Shown here piece after piece: positions 41,301 to 50,100 of a DNA stretch of 64,000 nt. Under the pieces are notes generated by a model. The model made no database searches and had not been told where the DNA came from. It worked only from the letters and a program-made list of their open reading frames with translations. The position numbers were made by a program, and so were the translations under genes. The DNA lies in the NCBI RefSeq assembly GCF_010686755.1, contig NZ_JAAGXA010000001.1:248001-312000 (forward strand), given 5' to 3'. The stretch is from Nocardioides zeae (lineage in GTDB: Bacteria > Actinomycetota > Actinomycetes > Propionibacteriales > Nocardioidaceae). Numbering within the stretch: the stretch's first letter is position 1; every line of letters starts with the position of its first letter.

Positions 41301-42898
41301 GGGGTTCCTCCCTCGAACGACGGAGCGGCGGTGGCGCCCTGCTGTTGTTGCTGCTCCTGCTCCACGAGCACCGCCACGGGTTGGGTCACGGGGCCGGCCG
41401 AGGGGACCGTGCCGCCCGTGATCTCGACCTGTCGCTGCGACTGGCGCTGCCTGTGGCCACCGCCGGGACCGGCGAGCACCCAGGTGTCCTTCGACCCGCC
41501 GCCGCGGGAGGAGTTGACGATCAGCTCGCCCTCGGCGAGCGCGACCCGGGTCAGGCCGCCGGGGAGCACCCAGACGCGCTGACCGTCGTTGACGGCGAAC
41601 GGGCGGAGGTCGACGTGACGGGGAGCCATCTTCCCGCCGATGTAGGTCGGCACCGTCGACAGCTGCACCACCGGCTGCGCGATCCACGCGCGGGGATCGT
41701 CGAGCACCTTGCCGCGCAGCTCGTCGAGCTCCGCCGCGGAGGCCCGCGGGCCGATCACGATGCCCTTGCCGCCCGAGCCGTCCACCGGCTTGAGCACGAG
41801 CTCGTCGAGCCGGTCCATGACCTCCTCGCGGTGGTCCGGCTCGCCGCAGCGCCAGGTGTCGACGTTGCGGAGCACCGGCTCCTCGCCGATGTAGTAGCGG
41901 ATCAGGTCGGGCATGTAGGTGTAGACGAGCTTGTCGTCGGCGACGCCGTTGCCGACCGCGTTCGCGAGCGTCACGTTGCCGGCACGCGCGGCGTTGATCA
42001 GCCCCGGGCAGCCGAGCAGCGAGTCGGCCCGGAACTGCACGGGGTCGAGGAACTCGTCGTCCACCCGCCGGTAGATCACGTGGACCTGTTCGAGGCCCTT
42101 GGTGGTGCGCATCATGACCCGACCACGGCGGCAGACGAGGTCGCGCCCCTCGACGAGCTCGACGCCCATGGTGCGCGCGAGCAGCGCGTGCTCGAAGTAC
42201 GCCCCGTTGTAGACGCCCGGCGTCAGCACGACGACCGTCGGGTCGGTGACGCCGGCCGGCGCGGCGGCGCGCAACGCCGAGAGGAGGCGTTGCGGGTAGG
42301 ACGCCACGGGTCGGATCCGGTGCTGCGCGAACGTCTCCGGCAGCGCCGAGGAGATCGCCCGACGGTTCGTCATCACGTAGGACACGCCCGACGGCACCCG
42401 CACGTTGTCCTCGAGCACCCGGAACTCGCCCGCGTTGTCGCGGACGAGGTCGATGCCCGACACCTGGATCCGCACACCGTTCGGCGGCGTGATCCCGGCG
42501 GCGGCGCGGTGGTAGTGCGACGAGGTGGTGACCACCGAGCGGGGGATCACGCCGTCCTCGAAGACGCGACCCGCGTCGTACACGTCCTCGAGGAACATCT
42601 CCAGCACCTTGACCCGCTGCTGGACGCCCTTCTCGATGCGCGACCACGACTCCATCTCGATGACGCGCGGCAGGATGTCGAGCGGGAACGCGCGTTCCTC
42701 GCCCCCGATGTCGAACGTGACGCCCTGGTCGAGATAGGCCGTCGCGAGCGCGTCGACGCGGCTGCGGAGCTCCGGCTCCGTCATGTCGTCGAGCGAGGCG
42801 GACAGCTGTGCGTAGGGCGCGCGGAGGCCGTCGTCGGCGAACATCTCGTCGAACGCCGGCCCCGCTGCGCCGCTGTATCCCTCGAACATGGCCGTCAT
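41294..42898 (-). CDS. Circularly permuted ATP-grasp protein (type 2)
   Basis: 534 residues. Hallmarks: YNGAYFEHALLARTMGVELVEG, VIYRRVDDEFLDP, VLKPVDGSGGKGIVIGPRAS (ATP-grasp Gly loop) and STVPTYIGGKMAPRHVDLRPF. It is a predicted peptide amidoligase acting with alpha-E and transglutaminase proteins. The C-terminal 50 residues are a low-complexity Gln-rich tail (EQEQQQQQGATAAP) not seen in the core family. ATG 42898 gives the family start MTAMFEGYS and has TAACGT 7 bases upstream, suggesting a leaderless mRNA. Confidence 0.93.
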   Translation of the reverse strand: MTAMFEGYSGAAGPAFDEMFADDGLRAPYAQLSASLDDMTEPELRSRVDALATAYLDQGVTFDIGGEERAFPLDILPRVIEMESWSRIEKGVQQRVKVLEMFLEDVYDAGRVFEDGVIPRSVVTTSSHYHRAAAGITPPNGVRIQVSGIDLVRDNAGEFRVLEDNVRVPSGVSYVMTNRRAISSALPETFAQHRIRPVASYPQRLLSALRAAAPAGVTDPTVVVLTPGVYNGAYFEHALLARTMGVELVEGRDLVCRRGRVMMRTTKGLEQVHVIYRRVDDEFLDPVQFRADSLLGCPGLINAARAGNVTLANAVGNGVADDKLVYTYMPDLIRYYIGEEPVLRNVDTWRCGEPDHREEVMDRLDELVLKPVDGSGGKGIVIGPRASAAELDELRGKVLDDPRAWIAQPVVQLSTVPTYIGGKMAPRHVDLRPFAVNDGQRVWVLPGGLTRVALAEGELIVNSSRGGGSKDTWVLAGPGGGHRQRQSQRQVEITGGTVPSAGPVTQPVAVLVEQEQQQQQGATAAPSFEGGTPC

Positions 42899-42905
42899 GG
42901 GGCGG

Positions 42906-42911
42906 ACGTTA
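42906..42911 (-). promoter_or_regulatory. -10 element TAACGT of the ATP-grasp operon
   Basis: TAACGT ends 7 bases before ATG 42898 with no ribosome site between. The 72-bp gap to the map stop leaves room for the promoter only here. Confidence 0.45.
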
Positions 42912-42970
42912 CCCAGGACCTGTGACACGGGTGTTGCAGGACGCTCCGTGAACGGCGCCCGGACCGGGGT

Positions 42971-43825
42971 TCAGGGGAGGGTGAGCACCTCGGCGCCGGT
43001 CGGCGTGACGAGCAGGGTGTGCTCGAACTGGGCCGTGCGGCGACGGTCCTTCGTGACCGCGGTCCAGCCGTCCTCCCACATGTCGTGCTCGGGGGTGCCG
43101 AGGGTCAGCATGGGCTCGATCGTGAAGGTCATTCCGGCGCGGATCACGTCGTCGTAGTAGTCGCTGTCGTAGTGCGGGATCACCAGGCCCGAGTGGAAGT
43201 GCGTGCCGATGCCGTGGCCGGTGAAGTCCTTGACCACGCCGTAGCCGAACCGCGCCGCGTAGGCCTCGATCACCCGGCCGATGACGTTGACCCGCCGCCC
43301 CGGCTTGACCGCCTTGATGCCGCGCTCCAGCGCCTCCCGCGTGCGCTCCACCAGCAGCCGCGACTCCTCGTCGACGTCGCCCGCGAGGAACGTCGCGTTG
43401 GTGTCGCCGTGCACGCCGTCGAGGTAGGCGGTGATGTCGATGTTCACGATGTCGCCGTCCTCGACGACCGTCGTGTCGGGGATGCCGTGGCAGATGACCT
43501 CGTTGAGGCTGCTGCACAGCGACTTGGGGAAGCCGCGGTAGCCCAACGTCGAGGGGTACGCCCCGTGGTCGCACAGGAACTCGTGCCCGATGCGGTCGAG
43601 CTCGTCGGTCGTCACCCCGGGCCGTACGGCCCGCCCCACCTCCGCGAGCGCCTGCGCCGCCAGCCGCCCGGCCGCGCGCATCCGCTCGATGGTCTCCGCG
43701 TCCTTCACCTCGTCGCCCTCGAAGCGCTCGGGGACCGGACGCCCGACGTACTCCGGGCGCGGGATGGCGCGGGGCACCGGGCGGACGGGGGAGACGGTGC
43801 CGGGGGTCAGCGGGGCGCGGGACAT
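42971..43825 (-). CDS. map: Methionine aminopeptidase, type I
   Basis: 284 residues. Removes the initiator Met from new proteins. Metal ligands fit [20 protein letters not shown] (two Asp), [12 protein letters not shown] (His), TIEPMLTLG (Glu) and QFEHTLLVT (Glu). A 40-residue N-terminal extension precedes the pita-bread fold, with a Pro-rich SH3-ligand-like stretch ([13 protein letters not shown]) like mycobacterial MapB. ATG 43825 has TAGAGT 7 bases upstream; the longer GTG/ATG forms lack support. Confidence 0.96.
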   Translation of the reverse strand: MSRAPLTPGTVSPVRPVPRAIPRPEYVGRPVPERFEGDEVKDAETIERMRAAGRLAAQALAEVGRAVRPGVTTDELDRIGHEFLCDHGAYPSTLGYRGFPKSLCSSLNEVICHGIPDTTVVEDGDIVNIDITAYLDGVHGDTNATFLAGDVDEESRLLVERTREALERGIKAVKPGRRVNVIGRVIEAYAARFGYGVVKDFTGHGIGTHFHSGLVIPHYDSDYYDDVIRAGMTFTIEPMLTLGTPEHDMWEDGWTAVTKDRRRTAQFEHTLLVTPTGAEVLTLP

Positions 43826-43832
43826 GACGCCC

Positions 43833-43838
43833 ACTCTA
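43833..43838 (-). promoter_or_regulatory. -10 element TAGAGT, leaderless start of map
   Basis: TAGAGT is 7 bases before ATG 43825 and no ribosome site is present. Same hexamer and spacing as the HNH gene. Confidence 0.5.
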
Positions 43839-43868
43839 GGGACGCCGGGCCGTGGGTCCGCGCGTGGC

Positions 43869-44291
43869 TCAACCGCGGCGTACGGCGCGGGTGAAGAGCG
43901 TCAGGAGCACCCGGGCCACGCCCGCGAGCGCGACGCCCTCGACGACGGGGAGGCGGCGCGAGGCGTGCAGCGTCCAGGCCACCTCGGTGCTCGTGGCGCT
44001 GCGCTCGGTCAGCCGCACGGTGCCGCCGTAGCCGCGGAACGGCACGCCACCGAGGGCGACGTAGGACAGCGAGCGTCCCGGCTCGACGGCGGTGACGCGC
44101 TCGACGATCGCGGGTGCCGGGCCGCTCTTGATGCGCCGGACCGCACCGACGCCACCGGGCTCCTCGGCGCCGCTGTCGTCGACCGTGACGCGCAGGCCGG
44201 GACCCCACTGCTCGATGGCGGTGTGGTCGGCGAGCGCCGCCCAGACGACACCGATCGGCTTGTCGACGACGGTCCTGGCGGTGGTCTCCAC
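43869..44291 (-). CDS. SRPBCC/START-like lipid-binding-fold protein
   Basis: 140 residues. [30 protein letters not shown] is the typical first strand-helix of the polyketide cyclase/SRPBCC family, followed by [20 protein letters not shown] and strands ending [19 protein letters not shown]. Binds a hydrophobic ligand; which one is unknown. GTG 44291 with GAGGAG 5-6 bases upstream. A short direct repeat lies upstream. Confidence 0.87.
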   Translation of the reverse strand: METTARTVVDKPIGVVWAALADHTAIEQWGPGLRVTVDDSGAEEPGGVGAVRRIKSGPAPAIVERVTAVEPGRSLSYVALGGVPFRGYGGTVRLTERSATSTEVAWTLHASRRLPVVEGVALAGVARVLLTLFTRAVRRG

Positions 44292-44303
44292 GGGTGCTCC
44301 TCG

Positions 44304-44335
44304 GGTGGCTGGCCGGTGGCTGGCCGGTGGTCGGT
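44304..44335. repeat. Short 11-bp direct repeat
   Basis: GGTGGCTGGCC occurs twice in tandem (44304-44325), followed by GGTGG and two GGTC-type partial units, in the gap between divergent small genes. Confidence 0.6.
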
Positions 44336-44347
44336 CGGTGGCGGGAG

Positions 44348-44353
44348 TAGCGT
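44348..44353 (+). promoter_or_regulatory. -10 element TAGCGT, leaderless start of the small gene at 44360
   Basis: TAGCGT is 6 bases before ATG 44360, with no ribosome site. Confidence 0.45.
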
Positions 44354-44359
44354 GTCGTC

Positions 44360-44551
44360 ATGACGAGCCGACTCTCCGACAACACGCCCGACGACTGGTG
44401 GTTCTGCCTCAAGCACCACACGGTCGAACCGCGCAACGGGTGCAAGAACAAGGACCGGCTCGGACCCTACGCGACCCGCGAGGAGGCGTCCCACGCCCTC
44501 GAGAAGGTCGAGGAGCGCAACGAGGAGTGGGAGGGCGAGAGCTCGTCGTGA
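44360..44551 (+). CDS. Small conserved actinobacterial protein (SPOR-like)
   Basis: 63 residues. DWWFCLKHHTVEPRNGCKNKDRLGPYATREEASHALEKVEERNEEWE: a Cys/His-bearing start and a strand-helix end like a half SPOR domain. It is a well-kept small family in actinobacteria; function unknown. The Cys-x3-HH and later Cys could bind metal. Followed by a strong terminator shared with panB. Confidence 0.82.
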   Translation: MTSRLSDNTPDDWWFCLKHHTVEPRNGCKNKDRLGPYATREEASHALEKVEERNEEWEGESSS

Positions 44552-44553
44552 GT

Positions 44554-44594
44554 CGTGGCCCCAGCGCGGCGTTCTTCGCTGCGCTGGGGCCACG
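44554..44594. terminator. Bidirectional terminator between the small gene and panB
   Basis: CGTGGCCCCAGCGC (44554-44567) and GCGCTGGGGCCACG (44581-44594) form a perfect 14-bp stem with a 13-base loop between convergent stops. Confidence 0.8.
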
Positions 44595-44638
44595 GCCTCC
44601 TGCGGTGCCGGCGTTGGTGGCCGACGGGCCCAGGTGGA

Positions 44639-45499
44639 TCAGAACGTGTGCTCGGGTCCCGGGAAGGTCCCGCCGCGCACCTCGTCGACGTAGGCCCGCG
44701 CGCCCTCGGCCAGCACCGACCGCACGTCGGCGAACTGCTTCACGAACCGCGGCATGCGTCCCGTGCGGAGGCCGAAGGCGTCCTGCCAGACGAGCACCTG
44801 GGCGTCGCACTCCGGACCGGCGCCGATGCCGACCGTGGGGATGGCCAGCTCCTTCGTGACCTGGGCGGCGACGTCACCCGGCACCATCTCCATCACCACG
44901 GCGAAGGCGCCCGCGTCGGCGACCGCGTGGGCGTCTTGGAGGATCCGCTCCGCGGCGTCCCCGCGCCCCTGCACGCGGTAACCGCCGAGGGTGTGCTCCG
45001 ACTGGGGGGTGAACCCGATGTGGGCGCAGACGGGAATGCCGCCGAGGGTCAGCTTCTCGATGGTCGCGGCCATCTCGGCGCCGCCCTCGAGCTTCACCGC
45101 GTGGGCGCCGCCCTCCTTCATGAAGCGGACGGCCGTCAGGTACGCCTGCTCCGGGCTCGCCTGGTAGGAGCCGAACGGCAGGTCGCCGAGCACGAGCGCG
45201 CGGCGGGCGGAGCGGGCGACGGCCCGCGTCAGCGGGATCAGCTCGTCCACGGTCACCGGCAGCGAGGTCTCGTTGCCGAGCACGTTGTTGGAGGCGCTGT
45301 CACCGACGAGGAGCACCTCGAGGCCGGCCTCGTCGAAGACCTCGGCGGTGTACATGTCGTAGGTCGTCAGCATCGTCCACCGCTCGCCGCGCTCCTTCAT
45401 GTCGCGCAGGTGGTGGGTGCGGATGCGCTTCACGGGTGCCGCGGCGGGCGTGCTGCCGGCCTGCGGCCCCGACCCGTAGGGGCTGGGCTGCTCACTCAT
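44639..45499 (-). CDS. panB: Ketopantoate hydroxymethyltransferase
   Basis: 286 residues. First step of pantothenate (CoA) synthesis: 5,10-methylene-THF plus ketoisovalerate to ketopantoate. [69 protein letters not shown] and [21 protein letters not shown] are diagnostic; metal ligands are the two Asp of VGDS and DLPFG and the Glu of KLEGG. ATG 45499 with AAGGAA 7 bases upstream. Monocistronic. Confidence 0.97.
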   Translation of the reverse strand: MSEQPSPYGSGPQAGSTPAAAPVKRIRTHHLRDMKERGERWTMLTTYDMYTAEVFDEAGLEVLLVGDSASNNVLGNETSLPVTVDELIPLTRAVARSARRALVLGDLPFGSYQASPEQAYLTAVRFMKEGGAHAVKLEGGAEMAATIEKLTLGGIPVCAHIGFTPQSEHTLGGYRVQGRGDAAERILQDAHAVADAGAFAVVMEMVPGDVAAQVTKELAIPTVGIGAGPECDAQVLVWQDAFGLRTGRMPRFVKQFADVRSVLAEGARAYVDEVRGGTFPGPEHTF

Positions 45500-45598
45500 C
45501 GTCGAGTTCCTTGCTGTGTGCTCTCGCGGCTCCCTGGTGGAGTCCCCGGACCGCGACCAGCGTAGGACGGACCTCGGGGTACGGCGCTGTGGCACCCG

Positions 45599-45847
45599 TC
45601 ACGGGCCGTAGTCGCGCTCCACGGTCGCGACGCGCGCCCGGTACGTCGCGTACCACTCCGCGCGGCCACGACGCTGGGCGAGCAGGTGCTCGGCGACCTG
45701 CTTCCAAGCGCGAGCGGCGGCTGCGTCGCGCCAGTACGACACGGTGATGCCCTCGTCGCCGGACCGCGCCGACTCGATACCGAGGTAGCCGGGGCGCGCG
45801 GCGGCGAGCTCCTCCATGCGCGCCGCGGTCGCGGCGAGGAACGGCAC
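45599..45847 (-). CDS. Antibiotic-biosynthesis-monooxygenase-type (ABM) protein, short at the N-terminus
   Basis: 82 residues. MEELAAARPGYLGIESARSGDEGITVSYWRDAAAARAWKQVAEHLLAQRRGRAEWY fits the ABM-fold family of about 95-105 residues, but the first beta strand is missing. Either it begins at a poor upstream start or it has been clipped by the promoter region of the divergent gene. Role unknown. Confidence 0.6.
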   Translation of the reverse strand: MPFLAATAARMEELAAARPGYLGIESARSGDEGITVSYWRDAAAARAWKQVAEHLLAQRRGRAEWYATYRARVATVERDYGP

Positions 45848-45872
45848 GCGGGCAGCGTGACACGATGGGACG

Positions 45873-46127
45873 GTGACCCCGGTGCTGGCCCGCTACGGAC
45901 GCACGCTCGCCCGCGTGCAGTCCGCCCCGACCTGGCTGTTGGTCGTCTTCGTCGTGACCGTGGCGCTGCTCCCGCTGTCGACCCCCGTGCAGGTCGGCGT
46001 GCTCGTCTTCGTCGTCCTGTTCTTCTGGCTCCCGCTGGCGGTCGTGCTCCGGCGGGAGTTCCGACGCGGGTACGACCAGGAGGGCGCGCGCCAGCGCCTG
46101 CGGGACCTGGAGCGCGGGGAGCGCTGA
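45873..46127 (+). CDS. Small membrane protein (DUF4229-like)
   Basis: 84 residues: two membrane helices (WLLVVFVVTVALLPLS and VGVLVFVVLFFWLPLAVVL) and a basic, then acidic cytoplasmic end. Size and plan resemble small actinobacterial membrane proteins; no function known. GTG 45873. Ends 99 bp before the copper operon. Confidence 0.65.
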   Translation: MTPVLARYGRTLARVQSAPTWLLVVFVVTVALLPLSTPVQVGVLVFVVLFFWLPLAVVLRREFRRGYDQEGARQRLRDLERGER

Positions 46128-46186
46128 GCCCGGGCTCCTCCGCGTTCGCGGAATAGCCGCCGGCGGCGTACGGTTGCGTCGACGAC

Positions 46187-46203
46187 ATACCCCCAGGGGG
46201 TAT
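46187..46203. promoter_or_regulatory. CsoR-type operator upstream of copZ
   Basis: ATACCCCCAGGGGGTAT is a perfect 17-bp palindrome around a central A/T pair, matching the TACCCC-GGGGTA core reported for actinobacterial CsoR boxes. It is 23 bp before the copZ ATG, overlapping the expected -10 region, as needed for repression. Confidence 0.82.
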
Positions 46204-46226
46204 CCGACGACGACAGGGGAGTTCCC

Positions 46227-46436
46227 ATGACGACGACCGAGTTCCAGGTGACGGGCATGACCTGCGGCCACTGCGAGGCCGCGGTGCGCGAGGAGGTCGG
46301 CCAGGTGGCCGGCGTCGAGTCGCTCGAGGTGAGCGCCGCGACCGGCCGCCTCGTGGTGACCTCGTCCGCGCCCGTCGACGACGCCGCCGTGGTGGCGGCG
46401 GTCGACGAGGCCGGGTACGTCGCGGCGCGCGCCTGA
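46227..46436 (+). CDS. copZ: CopZ-type copper chaperone
   Basis: 69 residues, one heavy-metal-associated domain. Metal site in TGMTCGHCEAAV (Cys12, Cys15). Carries Cu(I) to the P-type ATPase encoded downstream. ATG 46227 follows AGGGGAG. First gene of the copper operon under the CsoR-type palindrome; its stop shares a base with the next ATG. Confidence 0.94.
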   Translation: MTTTEFQVTGMTCGHCEAAVREEVGQVAGVESLEVSAATGRLVVTSSAPVDDAAVVAAVDEAGYVAARA

Positions 46437-47437
46437 TGCGCACCGCTCCGCGTCTCGCCGCGTTCGGCGCCGGGCTGCTCGTCGTGCTCGGCGGCTCCTA
46501 CGCCGTGGGCGCCGCGGTGGTCCCGTCGTCGGTCGTCGAGGCGTGGGGCGAGCGTGCCCCCAGCGGGCACGTCGGCCAGCACGGCACCGACGGCCACGGT
46601 GGCCACGAGGAGCCCGCGGTCGGCGGCCTCGCCGCCGCGGCCGACGGCTACGAGCTCACCGACCTCGCGGCGCCCGCCGCGCCCGCCAGCTCGGGGACGT
46701 TGAGCTTCCGCCTGCTCGGCCCCGACGGGGAGCCGCTGACCGACTACGACCCGAGCCACGAGCGCGACCTCCACCTGGTCGTCGTGCGCACGGACGGGCA
46801 GGGGTTCCGCCACGTGCACCCCACGCTCGCCGCCGACGGCACCTGGTCGCTGCCCTGGACCTGGGACACCGCGGGCAGCTACCGCGTCATCGCGGACTTC
46901 GTCCCGGCGGGCGGGGAGACCACCACCCTCGGCGCGACCGTCGAGGTCGGCGGTGAGGTCGTGCCGTCCCGACCCCTCGGGGAGGTGCGGACGGCGCGGG
47001 TCGGCAGTCTCGTCGTACGGCTCGAGGGCGACCTTCCGGTGGGCGGCTCCGGGGGCGAGCTCGTCGCCCACGTCGAGCGGGACGGGGAGCCGGTGACGAC
47101 GCTCGAGCCCTACCTCGGGGCCTTCGGGCACCTCGTGGCCCTGCGGCAGTCGGACCTCGGCTACCTCCACGTCCACCCCGAGGGCGACGCGCCGGCGCCG
47201 GACGACCGCGCCGGACCGGAGATCGCGTTCCACGCGACCGCGCCGACGGCCGGTCGCTACCTGCTCTACCTCGACCTCGTCGTCGACGGGCAGGTCCACA
47301 CCGCGCCGTTCGTGCTCGACGCGGGGGCGAGCGACCACAGCAGCGGGCACGACCACAGCAGCGGGCACGACAGCAGCAGCGAGCACGACAGCAGCGAGCA
47401 CGGGGGAGAGGAGAGCGGGCATGACCACCAGCACTGA
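46436..47437 (+). CDS. Secreted or membrane-anchored His-rich protein of the copper operon
   Basis: 333 residues. N-terminal membrane/signal helix ([23 protein letters not shown]), a His-rich strip ([15 protein letters not shown]), two Ig-like beta domains (about 85-165 and 190-290) holding [19 protein letters not shown] and [19 protein letters not shown], and a 45-residue Ser/His/Asp tail ([12 protein letters not shown] and so on). The paired HVHP motifs and tail could bind copper outside the membrane. Copper operons of actinobacteria often carry such a protein; its exact function is not known. Overlaps copA by 17 bases. Confidence 0.82.
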   Translation: MRTAPRLAAFGAGLLVVLGGSYAVGAAVVPSSVVEAWGERAPSGHVGQHGTDGHGGHEEPAVGGLAAAADGYELTDLAAPAAPASSGTLSFRLLGPDGEPLTDYDPSHERDLHLVVVRTDGQGFRHVHPTLAADGTWSLPWTWDTAGSYRVIADFVPAGGETTTLGATVEVGGEVVPSRPLGEVRTARVGSLVVRLEGDLPVGGSGGELVAHVERDGEPVTTLEPYLGAFGHLVALRQSDLGYLHVHPEGDAPAPDDRAGPEIAFHATAPTAGRYLLYLDLVVDGQVHTAPFVLDAGASDHSSGHDHSSGHDSSSEHDSSEHGGEESGHDHQH

Positions 47438-49742
47438 GGCGCGCACCGATGCGCCGCTCGAGGACGTCGAGCTCCTCATCGGCGGCATGACCTGCGCCTC
47501 GTGCGCCATGCGCGTCGAGAAGAAGCTCAACAAGCTCGAGGGCGTCGAGGCGACCGTCAACTACGCGACGGAGAAGGCGCGGGTGCGCGTGCCGGAGGGC
47601 TACGACCCCGCGCTGCTCGTCGCGGAGGTCGAGCGCACCGGCTACACGGCCGAGCTGCCCCCGCCCCCGGCGGAGCCCGCGGCGACCGGCGGGAGCGACG
47701 CGATCGCCGATTCGGGTACGACGCGTGCCGACGCCGAGCTGCACGCCCTGCGCGACCGGCTGGTCGGGTCGACCGTGCTGGCGGTGCCCGTCATCGCGCT
47801 CGCGATGGTGCCGGCGTGGCAGTTCGACTACTGGCAGTGGCTCTCGCTGGCCCTCGCGTGGCCCGTCGTGGTGTGGGGCGCCTGGCCGTTCCACCGCGCC
47901 GCGTTCACCAACGCCCGGCACGGCGCCGCCACCATGGACACCCTCATCTCGGTGGGCACGCTGTCGGCGCTCGCGTGGTCGGTCTACGCGCTCTTCTGGG
48001 GCTCCGCCGGCGAGGTCGGCATGACCCACGGCTTCGAGCTGACCGTGGCGCCGACCGACGGCACCGCGAACGTCTACCTCGAGGTGGCCGCCGGCGTGAC
48101 GGCCTTCGTGCTGGCCGGTCGCTACGCGGAGAAGCGCTCGAAGCGTCGCGCGGGCGCGGCCCTGCGCGCGCTCCTCGACCTCGGCGCGAAGGACGTCGCG
48201 CGCCTGCGCGACGGTCGCGAGGAGCGGGTGCCGGTCGGCGAGCTGGTGGTCGGTGACGTCTTCGTCGTGCGTCCCGGCGAGAAGATCGCCGCCGACGGCG
48301 AGGTCGTCGAGGGCGCGTCCGCCGTCGACGCGTCGATGCTCACCGGCGAGTCGGTGCCCGTGGACGTCGGCGTGGGTGACGCGGTGACCGGCGGCTGCGT
48401 GAACACGAGCGGCCGGCTCGTCGTGCGCGTCGCCCGGGTCGGTGCCGACGCGCGGCTCGCCCAGATGGCGCGGCTCGTCGAGGACGCCCAGTCCGGCAAG
48501 GCCGAGGTGCAGCGCCTCGCCGACCGGGTCTCGGCCGTGTTCGTGCCCGTCGTCATGGCGATCGCGGTCGCCACGCTCGGTGTCTGGTGGGGCGCGGGCT
48601 TCCCGCTCGAGGCCGCGTTCACCGCGGCGGTGGCCGTGCTCATCATCGCCTGCCCCTGCGCGCTCGGCCTGGCCACGCCGACCGCGCTGCTCGTCGGCAC
48701 GGGCCGGGGAGCGCAGCTCGGCATCCTCATCAAGGGCCCCGAGGTGCTCGAGTCGACCCGCCGCGTCGACACGGTCGTGCTCGACAAGACCGGCACCGTC
48801 ACCACGGGCACGATGACCCTCGTCGACGTGCTGCCCGCGGCCGGCGAGGACCGCGCGGAGCTGCTGCGCGTCGCCGGGGCGCTCGAGACGGGTTCCGAGC
48901 ACCCCATCGCCCGCGCGGTGGTGGTCGGGGCCGAGGAGGTCGGCCCGCTGCCCGCGGTCGCCGGCTTCCGGTCGGTCGAGGGACGTGGCGTGCAGGGCGA
49001 GGTCGAGGGGCGCACCGTGCTCGTCGGGCGCCCGGGGTACGTCGCGGACGCCGGCCTCGCCGTACCGACCGAGCTGGCCGAGGCCGTCGCGGGCGCCGGG
49101 GAGGCCGGGCGCACCGCCGTCGTCGTGGGCTGGGACGGCCGCGTGCGCGGCGTGCTCGCCGTGGCCGACGAGGTGAAGTCGACGAGCGCCGAGGCGATCG
49201 CCGCGCTCCGGGCGCTCGGCCTGCGTCCCGTCCTGCTGACGGGCGACCACCGGGCCGTGGCCGAGCGCGTCGCCGCCGAGGTCGGGATCGACCAGCCGGG
49301 CGACGAGGTCGTCGCCGAGGTGCTGCCCGCCGACAAGGTCGACGTGGTGCGCCGCCTGCAGGCGGAGGGCCGCGTGGTCGCCATGGTCGGCGACGGCGTC
49401 AACGACGCCGCAGCCCTGGCACAGGCCGACCTGGGGCTCGCGATGGGTACCGGCACGGACGTCGCCATCGAGGCGGCGGACATCACGCTCGTGCGCGGCG
49501 ACCTGCGCTCGGCGGCGGACGCGGTGCGGCTCGCGCGCCGTACGCTCGGCACGATCAAGGGCAATCTCTTCTGGGCGTTCGGCTACAACGTCGCCGCCAT
49601 CCCGCTCGCGGCCCTCGGGCTGCTCAACCCCATGCTCGCCGGCGCGGCGATGGCGTTCTCCAGCGTCTTCGTCGTCGGCAACAGCCTGCGGCTCCGCACG
49701 TTCGCGGCCCGCACCAGCACTCCCGGGAGGACGACCGCATGA
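47421..49742 (+). CDS. copA: Copper-exporting P-type ATPase
   Basis: 773 residues. One N-terminal HMA domain ([12 protein letters not shown], Cys22/25), eight membrane segments, the CPC motif in [18 protein letters not shown] that binds Cu(I), phosphorylation site [18 protein letters not shown] with the HP motif and [11 protein letters not shown] hinge. Exports Cu(I) from the cytoplasm. ATG 47421 with GGAGAGGAG upstream. Its stop overlaps the csoR start by 4 bases. Confidence 0.96.
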   Translation: MTTSTEARTDAPLEDVELLIGGMTCASCAMRVEKKLNKLEGVEATVNYATEKARVRVPEGYDPALLVAEVERTGYTAELPPPPAEPAATGGSDAIADSGTTRADAELHALRDRLVGSTVLAVPVIALAMVPAWQFDYWQWLSLALAWPVVVWGAWPFHRAAFTNARHGAATMDTLISVGTLSALAWSVYALFWGSAGEVGMTHGFELTVAPTDGTANVYLEVAAGVTAFVLAGRYAEKRSKRRAGAALRALLDLGAKDVARLRDGREERVPVGELVVGDVFVVRPGEKIAADGEVVEGASAVDASMLTGESVPVDVGVGDAVTGGCVNTSGRLVVRVARVGADARLAQMARLVEDAQSGKAEVQRLADRVSAVFVPVVMAIAVATLGVWWGAGFPLEAAFTAAVAVLIIACPCALGLATPTALLVGTGRGAQLGILIKGPEVLESTRRVDTVVLDKTGTVTTGTMTLVDVLPAAGEDRAELLRVAGALETGSEHPIARAVVVGAEEVGPLPAVAGFRSVEGRGVQGEVEGRTVLVGRPGYVADAGLAVPTELAEAVAGAGEAGRTAVVVGWDGRVRGVLAVADEVKSTSAEAIAALRALGLRPVLLTGDHRAVAERVAAEVGIDQPGDEVVAEVLPADKVDVVRRLQAEGRVVAMVGDGVNDAAALAQADLGLAMGTGTDVAIEAADITLVRGDLRSAADAVRLARRTLGTIKGNLFWAFGYNVAAIPLAALGLLNPMLAGAAMAFSSVFVVGNSLRLRTFAARTSTPGRTTA

Positions 49743-50053
49743 CGGAGCACGAGGGCCACGGGGGCCACGAGGGCCACGGCTACAGCGGTGACAAGGCGCG
49801 CTACCTGGCCCGGCTCAAGCGCATCGAGGGCCAGGCCCGGGGGATCCACCGGATGGTGGAGGAGGACCAGTACTGCATCGACGTCCTCACCCAGATCAGC
49901 GCGGTGACGAGCGCGTTGCGCGGCGTCGCGCTGGCCCTGCTCGACGACCACCTCGAGCATTGCGTCGCGGACGCGGCGGCAGCCGGGGGCGCGGAGGCCG
50001 ACGCGAAGCTCAAGGAGGCCTCGGCGGCGATCGCGCGGCTCGTGCGGTCCTGA
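49739..50053 (+). CDS. csoR: Copper-sensing repressor CsoR
   Basis: 104 residues. Helical DUF156-type repressor with the Cu(I) ligands Cys in QYCIDVL, His in DDHLEHC and the following Cys (C-x24-H-x3-C). The His-rich N-terminus ([33 protein letters not shown]) adds further His. It is expected to bind the palindrome at 46187-46203 and repress its own operon until copper binds. ATG 49739 overlaps the copA stop. Confidence 0.95.
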   Translation: MTEHEGHGGHEGHGYSGDKARYLARLKRIEGQARGIHRMVEEDQYCIDVLTQISAVTSALRGVALALLDDHLEHCVADAAAAGGAEADAKLKEASAAIARLVRS

Positions 50054-50100
50054 GCCCCGCCCCGCGCGCGACCGCCGACCGGTGCGGCAGACTCGGGCCC

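Noticed and set aside
44009..44859. Alternative frames across 44.0-44.9 kb as extra genes beside panB.
   Set aside because: They run through the SRPBCC gene, the perfect terminator at 44554-44594 and panB in the wrong frame, and show no family features.
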